Source of the DNA: Viridibacillus soli
GTDB lineage: Bacteria; Bacillota; Bacilli; Bacillales_A; Planococcaceae
Length of the DNA stretch: 64,000 bases
Direction: 5' to 3'
Assembly (NCBI RefSeq): GCF_016612995.1
Contig: NZ_JAEOAH010000001.1
Coordinates: forward strand, 310,001-374,000
Under the pieces are notes generated by a model that made no database searches, was not told the DNA's origin, and saw only the letters and a list, made by a program, of their open reading frames with translations. Position numbers and translations under genes: made by a program. Below, one piece after another: positions 9,125-18,907 of this stretch; within the stretch, counting starts at the first letter, position 1, and every line of letters starts with the position of its first letter.

Positions 9125-10390
9125 TTACAGGTTTTTGATTAATTCATCAGCAAATGCAGAACATTTAACTTCTGTAGCGCCGTCCATTAAACGAGCAAAG
9201 TCATAAGTTACAACTTTAGAAGCAATTGTTTTTTCAACTGATGCAGTTACTAAATCCGCAGCTTCTTTCCAGCCTAGGTGTTCAAGCATAAGAACGCCAG
9301 AAAGTAATACTGAAGATGGGTTTACTTTATCTTGTCCAGCATATTTTGGTGCTGTACCGTGAGTAGCTTCGAAGATCGCATGTCCACTAACATAGTTAAT
9401 GTTAGCTCCTGGAGCGATACCGATACCACCAACTTGAGCAGCTAATGCGTCAGAGATATAGTCACCGTTTAAGTTCATTGTTGCTACAACATCAAACTCT
9501 TTTGGACGAGTTAAGATTTGTTGTAAGAAGATATCAGCAATAGAATCTTTTACTAATATTTTACCAGCAGCAAGTGCTTCTGCTTGTGCTTTATCAGCAG
9601 CTTCAGTGCCTTCAGCTTCTTTGATTGCATCATATTGGTTCCAAGTGAACGTTTTGTCAGCAAATTCAGTTTCAGCTAATTCGTAACCCCAAGTTTTAAA
9701 TCCACCTTCAGTGAATTTCATGATGTTACCTTTGTGTACTAAAGTTAAAGATTCGCGGCCTTCACTAATAGCGTAGTTAATAGCAGCACGAACTAAACGT
9801 TGTGTACCTTCTTTAGATACTGGTTTAATACCGATACCAGAAGTTTCTGGGAAACGGATTTTGTTAACACCCATTTCATTTTGAAGGAAGTTGATTAGTT
9901 TTTTAACTTCATCTGAACCTTCAGCATATTCGATACCAGCATAGATATCTTCTGTATTTTCGCGGAAGATAACCATATCAGTGTCTTCAGGACGTTTAAC
10001 TGGAGAAGGAACGCCTTCGAAGTAACGTACAGGACGTAAACAAACATAAAGGTCAAGTTGTTGACGTAATGCTACGTTTAGAGAACGGATACCGCCACCG
10101 ATTGGTGTAGTAAGAGGTCCTTTAATTGCGATTAAGTATTCATTGATCGCGTCAAGAGTTGCTTGTGGTAACCATTCGCCAGTTTGGTCGAATGCTTTTT
10201 GTCCAGCAAGTACTTCTTTCCACTCAATAGATTTTTCGCCATTGTAAGCTTGTTTTACTGCTGCATCGATTACGCGTGATGCTGCTGCCCAAATATCTGG
10301 ACCGATTCCGTCACCTTCGATGAATGGAATGACAGGATTGTTTGGTACGTTAAGTACGCCATTTTCAACTACGATTTTACCGTTAGACAT
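9125..10390 (-). CDS. icd: Isocitrate dehydrogenase (NADP-dependent)
   Basis: 421 aa, the normal size for the Bacillus enzyme, which converts isocitrate to 2-oxoglutarate with NADPH formation. The substrate-binding segment [14 protein letters not shown] contains the Ser equivalent to the regulatory serine of E. coli. The metal-binding Asp residues are in NLNGDYISD, and the coenzyme loop HGTAPKYAG is present. ATG at 10390 follows AGGAGG. It lies between citZ and mdh and probably has its own extended -10 promoter just after the citZ stop codon, as well as read-through from citZ. A GC-rich imperfect hairpin (about 10412-10442) lies in the citZ-icd gap. Confidence 0.96.
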   Translation of the reverse strand: MSNGKIVVENGVLNVPNNPVIPFIEGDGIGPDIWAAASRVIDAAVKQAYNGEKSIEWKEVLAGQKAFDQTGEWLPQATLDAINEYLIAIKGPLTTPIGGGIRSLNVALRQQLDLYVCLRPVRYFEGVPSPVKRPEDTDMVIFRENTEDIYAGIEYAEGSDEVKKLINFLQNEMGVNKIRFPETSGIGIKPVSKEGTQRLVRAAINYAISEGRESLTLVHKGNIMKFTEGGFKTWGYELAETEFADKTFTWNQYDAIKEAEGTEAADKAQAEALAAGKILVKDSIADIFLQQILTRPKEFDVVATMNLNGDYISDALAAQVGGIGIAPGANINYVSGHAIFEATHGTAPKYAGQDKVNPSSVLLSGVLMLEHLGWKEAADLVTASVEKTIASKVVTYDFARLMDGATEVKCSAFADELIKNL

Positions 10391-10461
10391 GAATTAATTG
10401 CCTCCTAATATTCATAATCAAAGGGCAGGCGCCAAAACTCAGCACCGCCCTCGACTTTTTT

Positions 10462-10470
10462 ATTATACCA
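10462..10470 (-). promoter_or_regulatory. Candidate extended -10 promoter for icd
   Basis: The minus strand reads TGG-TATAAT, an extended -10 (TGN-TATAAT), immediately after the citZ stop codon. No good -35 hexamer is visible. B. subtilis icd also has its own promoter, which supports the call. No start site has been mapped here. Confidence 0.5.
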
Positions 10471-10471
10471 A

Positions 10472-11587
10472 TTATCTTTCGTTTACAGGTACATATTTTT
10501 GCATTCCCGGTCCAACATACTCTGCACGTGGACGGATTAAACGGTTGTTAGCATATTGTTCAAAGATGTGAGCTACCCATCCAGATACGCGTGATACAGC
10601 GAAAATCGGAGTGAATAGATCGTGTTCTATACCTAGCGAATGGTATACAGATGCTGAATAGAAATCTACGTTTGGTGGCAGATTTTTCTGTCCAGTTACC
10701 ATTTCGTGAATTTTTACTGACATATCATAATATTCTGGTTGTCCAGTTAATTTAGTTAACTTTTCAGACATAACTTTTAAGTGTGGTGCACGCGGATCAC
10801 CTTTGCGGTATACGCGGTGTCCGAAGCCCATGATTTTAACTTTGTTAGCTAATTTTTCGTTGATATAAGCTTCAACATTGTCAACTGAACCAATTTCAGA
10901 AAGCATTTTCATAACTTGTTCGTTAGCGCCACCGTGTAACGGGCCTTTAAGTGCGCCAATTGCAGCTGTAACACCTGAATAAACATCAGATAATGTAGCT
11001 ACACATACACGAGCAGTGAATGTAGATGCGTTCAATTCGTGGTCAGCGTGTAAAACTAATGCTTTGTTGAAAGCTTCAATAGCGATTGGTTCTGGTTCTT
11101 TACCAGATAACATGTAAAGGAAGTTAGCAGCATAGCTTAATTCTTTTTTAGGTGCTACTGGTTCTAATCCTGCACGTACACGAGCAAATGCAGTTACAAC
11201 TGTAGAAATTCTAGCTTGCAATTTGATTGCTTTACGATAGTTTGCTTCGTCAGACATATCCTCAGCATCTTCATCATATAAAGCTAGTAAAGAAACTGCT
11301 GTGCGCAATGCAGCCATTGGGTGAACAGATTTGATGTCATAAGTTTTAAAGTGATCTAATACCGCTTGTGGCACTTCCATGTTGTCAGCTAATTGTTGTT
11401 TCAATTCAGCTAATTCGTCTGCTTTAGGAAGACGTGTGTGCCATAGTAAGTAAACTACCTCTTCAAAAGATGCATTGTCTGCTAAGTCATCAATGTCGTA
11501 GCCAACATATGTAAGAGTATCATCAATAATAGAACTGATTTTAGTCTCTGCTGCTACTACACCTTCTAATCCGCGTGTTGCTGTCAT
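10472..11587 (-). CDS. citZ: Citrate synthase
   Basis: 371 aa from the ATG at 11587, which is preceded by AAGGAG at 9 nt. An upstream in-frame TTG at 11608 would place the ribosome-binding site inside the coding region, so I reject it. The enzyme condenses oxaloacetate and acetyl-CoA. Active-site signatures include LHGGANEQV (His), GFGHRVYRKGDPR (His plus binding Arg) and the catalytic Asp in NVDFYS. First gene of citZ-icd-mdh. A sigma-A-type promoter and a possible CcpA site lie upstream. Confidence 0.95.
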   Translation of the reverse strand: MTATRGLEGVVAAETKISSIIDDTLTYVGYDIDDLADNASFEEVVYLLWHTRLPKADELAELKQQLADNMEVPQAVLDHFKTYDIKSVHPMAALRTAVSLLALYDEDAEDMSDEANYRKAIKLQARISTVVTAFARVRAGLEPVAPKKELSYAANFLYMLSGKEPEPIAIEAFNKALVLHADHELNASTFTARVCVATLSDVYSGVTAAIGALKGPLHGGANEQVMKMLSEIGSVDNVEAYINEKLANKVKIMGFGHRVYRKGDPRAPHLKVMSEKLTKLTGQPEYYDMSVKIHEMVTGQKNLPPNVDFYSASVYHSLGIEHDLFTPIFAVSRVSGWVAHIFEQYANNRLIRPRAEYVGPGMQKYVPVNER

Positions 11588-11670
11588 AATATATCGCTCC
11601 TTCTTCAAATATGTTAGATAGCATCCAAAATATTACCGGAATACAACCTACTTTTTTCGATATGAACCTA

Positions 11671-11721
11671 TAAGTAAATCGCTTACATTGCTATTATAAT
11701 AAATTTTGACGGCTTTGTGAA
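11671..11721 (-). promoter_or_regulatory. citZ promoter with a possible catabolite-responsive element
   Basis: On the minus strand TTCACA (-35, 11721-11716) and TATAAT (-10, 11698-11693) are separated by 17 bp. Just downstream is TGTAAGCGATTTACT, whose arms GTAA and TTAC surround a GCGAT core. It resembles a cre site, but the right half is offset by one position from the usual consensus, so CcpA control is only a suggestion. B. subtilis citZ is repressed by CcpA and CcpC. Confidence 0.65.
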
Positions 11722-11835
11722 TGAAAAGCCTTCATTTCAATTGAAAAAGCACCATTGAAACAAGAATGTCGTATTTTGCAGAAAAAAAGCAACGTTAAAT
11801 AGAGTGGAAAATCACAACTTTTAAAGGATGATGGC

Positions 11836-12810
11836 TTGTTACAGGAAAAAATTAATAAATCTACCATGCACCGTATCCAACTTTACATACTTATTGCTCT
11901 GCTTTTAGTTTTAAGTTGGTTAGTTTTACCTGTGTCTCTCGCAATTTTAACAGCTTACTTTGCACAACCATTACTAAAGTATTTAAATTCGACATTAAAA
12001 TTACCTCGTTGGCTCGCTGCACTTACTGCTGAAGTTATTATTTTATCCATATTTATTGCAACTATACTCTTTTTGATATCTGTTTTAATCGAGACATTGC
12101 CGGAGATTAAGCGTATTATTTCTCAGATTGAATTATTCTCTGAAGTACAATCTGTATTGCTAATTAATTTGCAGGAAAAATTTATATCACTACTGGATAT
12201 GATTATGACAACCATCGTGTCTGTCGTGCAATCTGCCTTTCATAACTTAATCGATTTCACCTTTTATTTAGTCGCCCTATATTTTTCCTTATATGAAACA
12301 AGCAGGAATAGACTATGGTTCTTCATCTATTTACCTGCCCGCTTTAAAAAGTCAATTCAACGTGTTTTTGAAGAGGCTACTCAATTATTCAGTTATTTCC
12401 TTTCAGTTGAACTACGATTACTTCTCATGACATTCGCCATTTTATCAGTTGGCTTAATGTTGCTCGGTTTTTCATTTCCGGTTGGAAAGGCATTGCTTAT
12501 TTCTGTTGCAGACAGCCTACCATTTTTAGGAATCGGCATCTTCCTTATTCCAATGAGTGTTTACTTTTTTGCAACAGGTAATGTGTTACTTTGCGTATAT
12601 TTACTTATTCTATACGTATTAATCCAGCTCACTAGACAGTTTGCTGAATCGTATATGTGGGCATCAACTTTACATATCCGCTCCGTTCATGCCTTTATGA
12701 TAAGCGCCATTAGCTTATTGCTTTTTGGCATTGCGGGCATTTTAATTAGCCCGTTTTTATTACTGATAGCAGTAAAGATGAAAAAGCATCCTATTTTTGA
12801 ATCAAAATAA
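11836..12810 (+). CDS. AI-2E family (YtvI-like) membrane permease
   Basis: 324 aa with a TTG start at 11836 and an AAAGGA site 7 nt before it. The protein is almost entirely hydrophobic. Paired N-terminal helices (about residues 14-45), a central amphipathic stretch (110-150) and several C-terminal helices with the family-typical turn DSLPFLGIGIFLIPMSVYFF identify the AI-2E/PerM family. In B. subtilis the ytvI gene sits between citZ and pyk in the other orientation. Here it is divergent from citZ and its 3' end overlaps fxsA by 20 bp. Substrate unknown; members export sodium or signals in other species. Confidence 0.8.
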   Translation: MLQEKINKSTMHRIQLYILIALLLVLSWLVLPVSLAILTAYFAQPLLKYLNSTLKLPRWLAALTAEVIILSIFIATILFLISVLIETLPEIKRIISQIELFSEVQSVLLINLQEKFISLLDMIMTTIVSVVQSAFHNLIDFTFYLVALYFSLYETSRNRLWFFIYLPARFKKSIQRVFEEATQLFSYFLSVELRLLLMTFAILSVGLMLLGFSFPVGKALLISVADSLPFLGIGIFLIPMSVYFFATGNVLLCVYLLILYVLIQLTRQFAESYMWASTLHIRSVHAFMISAISLLLFGIAGILISPFLLLIAVKMKKHPIFESK

Positions 12811-13180
12811 CTTGACCATTTTTCATCTTTTTACGCATCCAAAAATAAAGCAATGGTTTAAAGAGCTTTCTTGTCGGACTGATGATCAATAGAAGCCCAA
12901 TAATATCAGATACAAAACCCGGTAATACTAAAAATACCCCACCAATAAATATGAGCAAACCGTTAATGACTGCCTCACCTGGTGGTTGACCATTTTGCAA
13001 TGCTTGCTGAATATCTCGAAACGCTTTAATCCCTTGCGTTTTAGCTAAATATACCCCTAAAACCCCAGTTACTATAATTAATATTAGCGTAGGTATGGTA
13101 CCTATTAATTTACCGGATAATAACACAACTGCAATTTCAATAATAGGAATTAAAATAAGAAACAATAAGATTTTCCGCAA
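12791..13180 (-). CDS. fxsA: FxsA-family cytoplasmic membrane protein
   Basis: 129 aa from a TTG start at 13180, 6 nt after the site AGAGGTG. A GTG 9 nt further up would lie inside that site. The sequence opens RKILLFLILIPIIEI, the FxsA signature, and has three or four hydrophobic segments (LSGKLIGTIPTLILIIVTGV, LIFIGGVFLVLPGFVSD). The C-terminus is basic and cytoplasmic. FxsA of E. coli overcomes exclusion of phage T7, but the normal function is unknown. It is B. subtilis ytwI at the equivalent place. It converges with the YtvI-like gene and overlaps its end by 20 bp. Confidence 0.85.
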   Translation of the reverse strand: MRKILLFLILIPIIEIAVVLLSGKLIGTIPTLILIIVTGVLGVYLAKTQGIKAFRDIQQALQNGQPPGEAVINGLLIFIGGVFLVLPGFVSDIIGLLLIISPTRKLFKPLLYFWMRKKMKNGQVILIQK

Positions 13181-13192
13181 TTTATTCACCTC

Positions 13193-13232
13193 TTTTTAAA
13201 AACAACCTCAGCTAAATATGCTGAGGTTGTTT
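13193..13232 (-). terminator. Terminator of pfkA-pyk
   Basis: A perfect 13-bp stem, AAACAACCTCAGC (13200-13212) with GCTGAGGTTGTTT (13220-13232), has a 7-nt loop and a T run on the minus strand. It lies nearly 190 bp after the pyk stop codon, beyond the GC-rich repeat element. Confidence 0.85.
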
Positions 13233-13299
13233 GTTTAACTTTAGACGATAACGGCTTGAGATTGTTTCCGTTCTCTTGGTCAAAGTCTAAAAAGCAGAC

Positions 13300-13417
13300 T
13301 TTGTTTCAGGCCCGCACGATGCGGGTCACGCAGTCGTTGCCACAGGATGTGGCGTTCTTAGACTGCGTTCCTCTATACAACGCTTGTCAGGGCTTAACGG
13401 GCCGCTTCAGCATTTCA
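13300..13417 (-). repeat. GC-rich structured repeat element, copy 1 (downstream of pyk)
   Basis: About 118 bp shared with a second copy at 25699-25817, which lies on the other strand relative to the window. Written on the minus strand it begins GAAATGCTGAAGCGGCCCG directly after the pyk stop codon. The core holds nested complementary arms: CGCAGTC with GACTGCG, enclosing GCCACA-TCC-TGTGGC, then CCCGCA-TCG-TGCGGG, with outer arms GGCCCG and CGGGCC. It is richer in GC than the surrounding DNA. A reading frame across it (13256-13444) looks incidental. It sits between pyk and its terminator, so it would be part of the pyk mRNA 3' region. Confidence 0.8.
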
Positions 13418-13419
13418 AA

Positions 13420-15180
13420 TTATAAAATACTCGAACGGCCGTAATAAACGACGCCGGATACTGCATCTATTGATAACTCTTGTCCATCACTGATTAGTGA
13501 AGTAGCGTCTTTAACACCGACAATAACTGGAATGCCTAGGCTTAATCCAACAACCGCAGCATGACTTGTTAAGCCACCTTCTTCAGTAATTAAACCTGCA
13601 CATTTAGAAATCGCTGGCATCATATCTCGATCAGAACCTATTGTAACAATTATTCTGCCTTCAGCATCTTGCGCTAATGCTTGCTTCGCGTTTTTAGCAA
13701 CTAATGCTTTACCAATCGCAGCTGATCTTCCGATACCTTGACCTTTTGTTAGCATGTCACCGATGACATGGACTTTCATCAAGTTTGTCGTACCAGCTTC
13801 ACCTACTGGAACACCTGCTGTAATGACAACAAGATCACCGTGATGTACATATCCTTTGTTCAAACTTTCTTGAACTGTTAACTCTAGAATTTCATCTGTT
13901 GAGCTAACTTTTGGTCCAACGATTGGGAATACACCCCATACAAGTGCTAACTTACGACATGTTTGTTCTGATGATGTAACAGAAATAATCGGAACACCTG
14001 GACGATATTTTGCAATCATACGCGCTGTATGACCACTCTCAGTAGGAGCTAAAATCGCAGAAACTTGTAAGTTGAGAGAAGTGTAGGCAACTGCTTGGCT
14101 AATCGCCTCCGTCATGCTAGCACCTTTCTCACGGCTACGTTTACTAACGATTGCACGATGATCTAATGAATCCTCTACACGATTAGCAATCTTATACATC
14201 GTTTTAACCGATTCAACTGGATAAAGTCCCGCTGCCGTTTCACCCGAAAGCATGATTGCATCTGTACCATCTAAGATTGCATTTGCTACGTCACTAGCCT
14301 CAGCTCGAGTTGGGCGAGGGTTGCGCTGCATTGAATCAAGCATTTGTGTTGCTGTAATAACCGGTTTACCAACTGTGTTACATTTTTTGATTAGTTCTTT
14401 TTGAACGATCGGCACTTCTTCAGCTGGAATTTCAACGCCAAGGTCACCACGTGCAACCATTAAACCGTCAGAAACTTGAATGATTTCATCAATATTATCG
14501 ACGCCTTCTTGGTTTTCAATTTTCGGGATAATTTGGATATGACCACCGTTATTATTTTCTAAAAGCTCACGAATTTCCAATACATCAGATGCACGACGTA
14601 CGAATGATGCAGCGATGAAATCTACACCTTGCTCAATACCAAATAAAATATCTTGTGCATCTTTTTCTGTAATACCTGGTAGTTGAACTGAAACTCCCGG
14701 TACATTTACACCTTTTTTATTTTTAAGTACACCAGCATTTTCAACTACAGTATGGATTAATCCAGCTTTAACATCTTTACCTGTAACACGTAGTTCAATT
14801 AAGCCATCATCTAGTAAAATGATTGAACCTTTTTCTACATCATCGATTAGTTTTTCATACGTAATCGAGAAAACTTCTTTGTTACCAAGCACTTCTGTCA
14901 TTGAAATATCGATTGTTTGACCTGTAACTAATTCAACAGCGTCATTTTCCATTGAATGCGTACGAATTTCAGGACCTTTTGTATCAAGTAAAATAGCTAC
15001 AACTTGTCCAGTTTTTTTCGCTGCTTCGCGAATTTGCTCGATTCTTACTGCGTGCTCTTCATGACTACCATGCGAAAAATTCAAACGAGCTACGTTCATA
15101 CCTGCTTCGATTAACTGCACTAAAATTTCTTGTGTTTCACTAGCGGGACCAATAGTACATACAATTTTTGTTTTTCTCAT
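13420..15180 (-). CDS. pyk: Pyruvate kinase with C-terminal PEP-utilizer-like domain
   Basis: 586 aa from the ATG at 15180. The upstream GTG at 15192 abuts the GGAG site and is rejected. The barrel domain starts [13 protein letters not shown] and includes the substrate and Mg motif [14 protein letters not shown] and ATQMLDSM. The C-terminal 110 residues form the extra domain found in Bacillus pyruvate kinases, with [11 protein letters not shown], the sequence that carries the phosphohistidine in PEP synthase and PPDK. The enzyme makes pyruvate and ATP from PEP. It lies 22 nt after pfkA and is probably in one operon. The stop codon is followed within 3 nt by the GC-rich repeat. Confidence 0.96.
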   Translation of the reverse strand: MRKTKIVCTIGPASETQEILVQLIEAGMNVARLNFSHGSHEEHAVRIEQIREAAKKTGQVVAILLDTKGPEIRTHSMENDAVELVTGQTIDISMTEVLGNKEVFSITYEKLIDDVEKGSIILLDDGLIELRVTGKDVKAGLIHTVVENAGVLKNKKGVNVPGVSVQLPGITEKDAQDILFGIEQGVDFIAASFVRRASDVLEIRELLENNNGGHIQIIPKIENQEGVDNIDEIIQVSDGLMVARGDLGVEIPAEEVPIVQKELIKKCNTVGKPVITATQMLDSMQRNPRPTRAEASDVANAILDGTDAIMLSGETAAGLYPVESVKTMYKIANRVEDSLDHRAIVSKRSREKGASMTEAISQAVAYTSLNLQVSAILAPTESGHTARMIAKYRPGVPIISVTSSEQTCRKLALVWGVFPIVGPKVSSTDEILELTVQESLNKGYVHHGDLVVITAGVPVGEAGTTNLMKVHVIGDMLTKGQGIGRSAAIGKALVAKNAKQALAQDAEGRIIVTIGSDRDMMPAISKCAGLITEEGGLTSHAAVVGLSLGIPVIVGVKDATSLISDGQELSIDAVSGVVYYGRSSIL

Positions 15181-15202
15181 CTGCTTGACCACTCCAATTT
15201 AT

Positions 15203-16195
<993 letters not shown>

Positions 16196-16231
16196 TTAAC
16201 ACGAAATGACATTCTGTGTCAGTATTGTGGC

Positions 16232-16281
16232 GAAAGAAATAGGCCGTTTCATGTATCGAATTACTCGATACTGAACCAGCC
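16232..16281 (-). terminator. Probable terminator of the accDA operon
   Basis: An imperfect long hairpin has the core GTATCGA/TCGATAC around a 5-nt loop, extended by GGCCGTTTCAT against TGAACCAGCC. The minus strand continues with a T-rich tract. It lies about 20 bp after the accA stop. The remaining DNA up to pfkA must hold the pfkA promoter, which I cannot assign with confidence. Confidence 0.6.
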
Positions 16282-16302
16282 TTCCCTTAAAATGAGTTAT
16301 TC

Positions 16303-17256
16303 TTATTCAGCATAAACGCCAACTGTTCTGAATTTATCATAACGATTCTGTACAAGTTCTTCGCTTGTAAAAGATTGCAGTTGCTCTAATGAGTTGCTTA
16401 ATACAGCTTTCAGATTTAGCGCTTGCTGTGCTACATCCTTATGTGCACCACCTAATACTTCAGGGATTATTTCCTCAATAATGCCCATTTCTTTTAAGTT
16501 CGGAGCAGTAATACGCATCGCCTCTGCCGCCTTTTGCGCTAAAGTTGCATCCTTCCATAAAATCGAAGCTGCTCCTTCAGGTGAAATAACAGAATACGTT
16601 GCATTTTCTAACATGTGGATTTGGTTTGCTACACCTAAAGCAAGCGCACCACCACTACCACCTTCACCAATAACTACGCTAATAACCGGTACTTTTAAAC
16701 CTGCCATTTCGAATAGATTACGTGCGATTGCTTCACTTTGTCCGCGCTCTTCAGCTGCTTTCCCAGGGTAAGCTCCTTTTGTATCGATGAAGCAAATAAT
16801 AGGTCTTGAAAATTTCTCAGCTTGTTTCATTAAGCGCAATGCTTTTCTATAGCCTTCAGGATGTGGCATTCCGAAGTTACGACGAATATTTTCTTTCGTA
16901 TCCTTCCCTCTTTGATGGCCAATAATTGTTATTGGTCGACCTTCAAAAGATGCAATACCACCGACAATCGCCTCATCATCACCGAAGTTACGATCACCAT
17001 GAAGTTCGATGAAATCTTCGAAAATAGCATTTATATAATCTTTTGTCGTTGGGCGCTCAGGGTGTCTAGCAATCTGTACGCGATCCCAAGGTTGAATATT
17101 ATCATAAATATCTTTCGCTAATTTACTAAAGCGGTCCTCAAGTTGTTTGATTTCTAGAGACATATCGACATCTGCATTGGCAGTGAAATCTTTTAACTCA
17201 TTAATTTTCTCACTAAGTTGCATAAGTGGTGCTTCGAACGGTAAATATTTCACCAT
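16303..17256 (-). CDS. accA: Acetyl-CoA carboxylase carboxyltransferase subunit alpha
   Basis: 317 aa. With AccD it forms the carboxyltransferase that transfers CO2 from biotin to acetyl-CoA, making malonyl-CoA for fatty-acid synthesis. The crotonase-type fold shows the oxyanion-hole glycines in [15 protein letters not shown], and the family signature [17 protein letters not shown] is present. The ATG at 17256 follows the accD stop by 2 nt, with AGGAGG inside the accD end, so the subunits are translationally coupled. Part of an operon with a FadR-type regulator. Confidence 0.95.
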   Translation of the reverse strand: MVKYLPFEAPLMQLSEKINELKDFTANADVDMSLEIKQLEDRFSKLAKDIYDNIQPWDRVQIARHPERPTTKDYINAIFEDFIELHGDRNFGDDEAIVGGIASFEGRPITIIGHQRGKDTKENIRRNFGMPHPEGYRKALRLMKQAEKFSRPIICFIDTKGAYPGKAAEERGQSEAIARNLFEMAGLKVPVISVVIGEGGSGGALALGVANQIHMLENATYSVISPEGAASILWKDATLAQKAAEAMRITAPNLKEMGIIEEIIPEVLGGAHKDVAQQALNLKAVLSNSLEQLQSFTSEELVQNRYDKFRTVGVYAE

Positions 17257-17258
17257 AA

Positions 17259-18122
17259 TTAATTAGCCTCCTTTACATGAAGCTTGACGATAGTTGAAAC
17301 GGTTTTTCGCATGTCTTTACGATTGACAACAGCATCTAACTGACCATGTGCCAATAAAAATTCGGCTGTTTGAAAATCCTCAGGTAACTTCTCGCGTACT
17401 GTCTGCTCAATAACACGACGACCAGCGAACCCGATCAATGCTTTTGGCTCAGCTAAATTAATATCACCAAGTGACGCAAAGCTTGCAGATACACCACCAG
17501 TTGTTGGATGTGTCATGATTGAGATAAATAAATTTCCTTCTGCGCTATGACGTTGTAAGGCAACACTTGTTTTGGCCATTTGCATAAGAGACAAAACCCC
17601 CTCCTGCATACGAGCTCCACCACTTGCTGTGAAAATAATAAAAGGTGCACCCAGCTCAGTAGCATCTTCTATTGCACGTGTGATTTTCTCTCCTACAACA
17701 GACCCCATTGAACCCATACGGAAATGTGAATCCATTATTGCGACAACAATCTGCTTGCCTTCTAACTCTCCGACACCTGTTAATACTGCTTCATTTAATC
17801 CTGTTTTCTTTATATCTGATTTTACTTTTTCAATATAACTTGGGAATTCTAATGGATTAACCGATTGTAGATGATCATCAAGTGATTTGAATGTACCTTC
17901 ATCAAAGAAAATAGCAACACGCTCTTGTGCAGTCATTTTATAATGGTGATCGCATTTTGAGCACACTTTCAAATCTTTCACTAAATCCTTTGTTAATTCT
18001 ACATGCCGGCATTCTGGACATTTCGTCATAATACCTTCTGGCACATCATGCTCTTCATGCTTATTTGTATTACGTGCTTTATTTTTTATTTTATTTTTTT
18101 TAAACAAATCTTTTATACTCAT
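17259..18122 (-). CDS. accD: Acetyl-CoA carboxylase carboxyltransferase subunit beta
   Basis: 287 aa. The zinc ribbon is CPEC at residues 35-38 and CSKC at 54-57. The carboxyltransferase domain contains [11 protein letters not shown]-like [18 protein letters not shown] and the later region [12 protein letters not shown]. Functions with AccA. The start codon overlaps the stop of the upstream regulator by 4 nt. A Lys/Asn-rich N-terminal extension of about 30 residues precedes the zinc ribbon. Transcription is probably under the operator at 18803-18823. Confidence 0.95.
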   Translation of the reverse strand: MSIKDLFKKNKIKNKARNTNKHEEHDVPEGIMTKCPECRHVELTKDLVKDLKVCSKCDHHYKMTAQERVAIFFDEGTFKSLDDHLQSVNPLEFPSYIEKVKSDIKKTGLNEAVLTGVGELEGKQIVVAIMDSHFRMGSMGSVVGEKITRAIEDATELGAPFIIFTASGGARMQEGVLSLMQMAKTSVALQRHSAEGNLFISIMTHPTTGGVSASFASLGDINLAEPKALIGFAGRRVIEQTVREKLPEDFQTAEFLLAHGQLDAVVNRKDMRKTVSTIVKLHVKEAN

Positions 18123-18772
18123 AAAATATCTCTCCCCTTATGTAGCAATTCGGTCCACTCTTCAAACGAGCTAATTGCTTCAGCAGTGTTCCCTATCATT
18201 AATTCACTTATAAAGGCTTGCAAAATTGGCTGTTCCTGCTCTGTGGAAAATCCGTTATACGCTTCTTTTCCATATTGCTTTAACAGTATCCAAATTTTCA
18301 ATACTAGGCGATTTTCTGAGGCAATAACGATTTCTCGCATGATATCCTCTCTCGCAATAATTCCTTCTAATTCCAAATTATCACACAAACTATCCCATAC
18401 TGGCAACTTACGTAATGTTTCATTTGCTGACACAATACGAATAGCATCTCGTTCAAGAATTTTACGCGTTTCATTGACATTCTCGAGATCTGTTTCCTCA
18501 TGCAATATGAAGGTGGACAATACTTCTACTAATTTGTGATTTCGGAAATCAGTTATGAACGTCCCGCCACCTCTACGCGTTTCAATGAGTCCAAGTAGTT
18601 CTAAACTGCGTAGCGCCTCTCGTACAGATGATCGACCAACATTCAATCGCTCCGCTAATACGCGCTCTGACGGAATCTTTCCACCTGCCGGAATATTTTC
18701 ATCACGAATTAATGCACGTAACTCACTCACAATTTGTATAAACATTTTAGAAGTTGGTTTTTCTATACTCAT
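18119..18772 (-). CDS. GntR-family regulator, FadR/FCD subfamily
   Basis: 217 aa from the ATG at 18772, which follows AAGGAG. The longer frame to 18868 runs through the promoter and operator, so I reject it. An N-terminal winged helix ([32 protein letters not shown]) is followed by an all-helical FCD-like effector domain. It overlaps accD by 4 nt, so regulator and accDA form one operon. A perfect TGGT-N3-ACCA palindrome lies between promoter and gene. The context suggests it senses a fatty-acid or acyl-CoA signal and controls malonyl-CoA synthesis. B. subtilis does not have a GntR gene next to accD; its neighbour there is ytsJ. Confidence 0.88.
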   Translation of the reverse strand: MSIEKPTSKMFIQIVSELRALIRDENIPAGGKIPSERVLAERLNVGRSSVREALRSLELLGLIETRRGGGTFITDFRNHKLVEVLSTFILHEETDLENVNETRKILERDAIRIVSANETLRKLPVWDSLCDNLELEGIIAREDIMREIVIASENRLVLKIWILLKQYGKEAYNGFSTEQEQPILQAFISELMIGNTAEAISSFEEWTELLHKGRDIL

Positions 18773-18802
18773 TGAAATTCTCCTTGGACAAAATAAGTTT
18801 AG

Positions 18803-18858
18803 AAAAGTGGTCTGACCACTTTTTCTAATAGCATACATAAAATAATTCGAAGAGTAAA
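18803..18858 (-). promoter_or_regulatory. Promoter and FadR-type operator of the gntR-accD-accA operon
   Basis: On the minus strand TTTACT (18858-18853) and TATGCT (18835-18830) are 17 bp apart. Immediately downstream is the palindrome AAAAGTGGTC-T-GACCACTTTT (18803-18823). Its centre, TGGTCNGACCA, fits the TNGT-N3-ACNA consensus of FadR/FCD regulators exactly. Its position at the expected start site implies repression. Confidence 0.75.
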
Positions 18859-18865
18859 GTAAAAA

Positions 18866-18897
18866 CAAAAAAACTGTGTAAAAATCACACAGTTTTT
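18866..18897 (-). terminator. Terminator of nrnA-dnaE
   Basis: AAAAACTGTGT and ACACAGTTTTT form an 11-bp stem with a 7-nt loop, followed by a T run on the minus strand. It lies 11 bp after the dnaE stop. Confidence 0.87.
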
Positions 18898-18907
18898 ATC
18901 GTTCAAT

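Noticed and set aside
10412-10442. GC-rich hairpin between citZ and icd as a terminator
   Set aside because: The stem is imperfect after 6-7 pairs and is followed by only TTT on the minus strand; icd also has a likely own promoter. It may attenuate, but I cannot support a terminator.
13256-13444. 62-aa reading frame across the GC-rich repeat copy 1
   Set aside because: It shares a peptide with the frame at 25721-25927 only because the DNA element is repeated. It has no ribosome-binding site, and the conservation is explained by nested hairpins.
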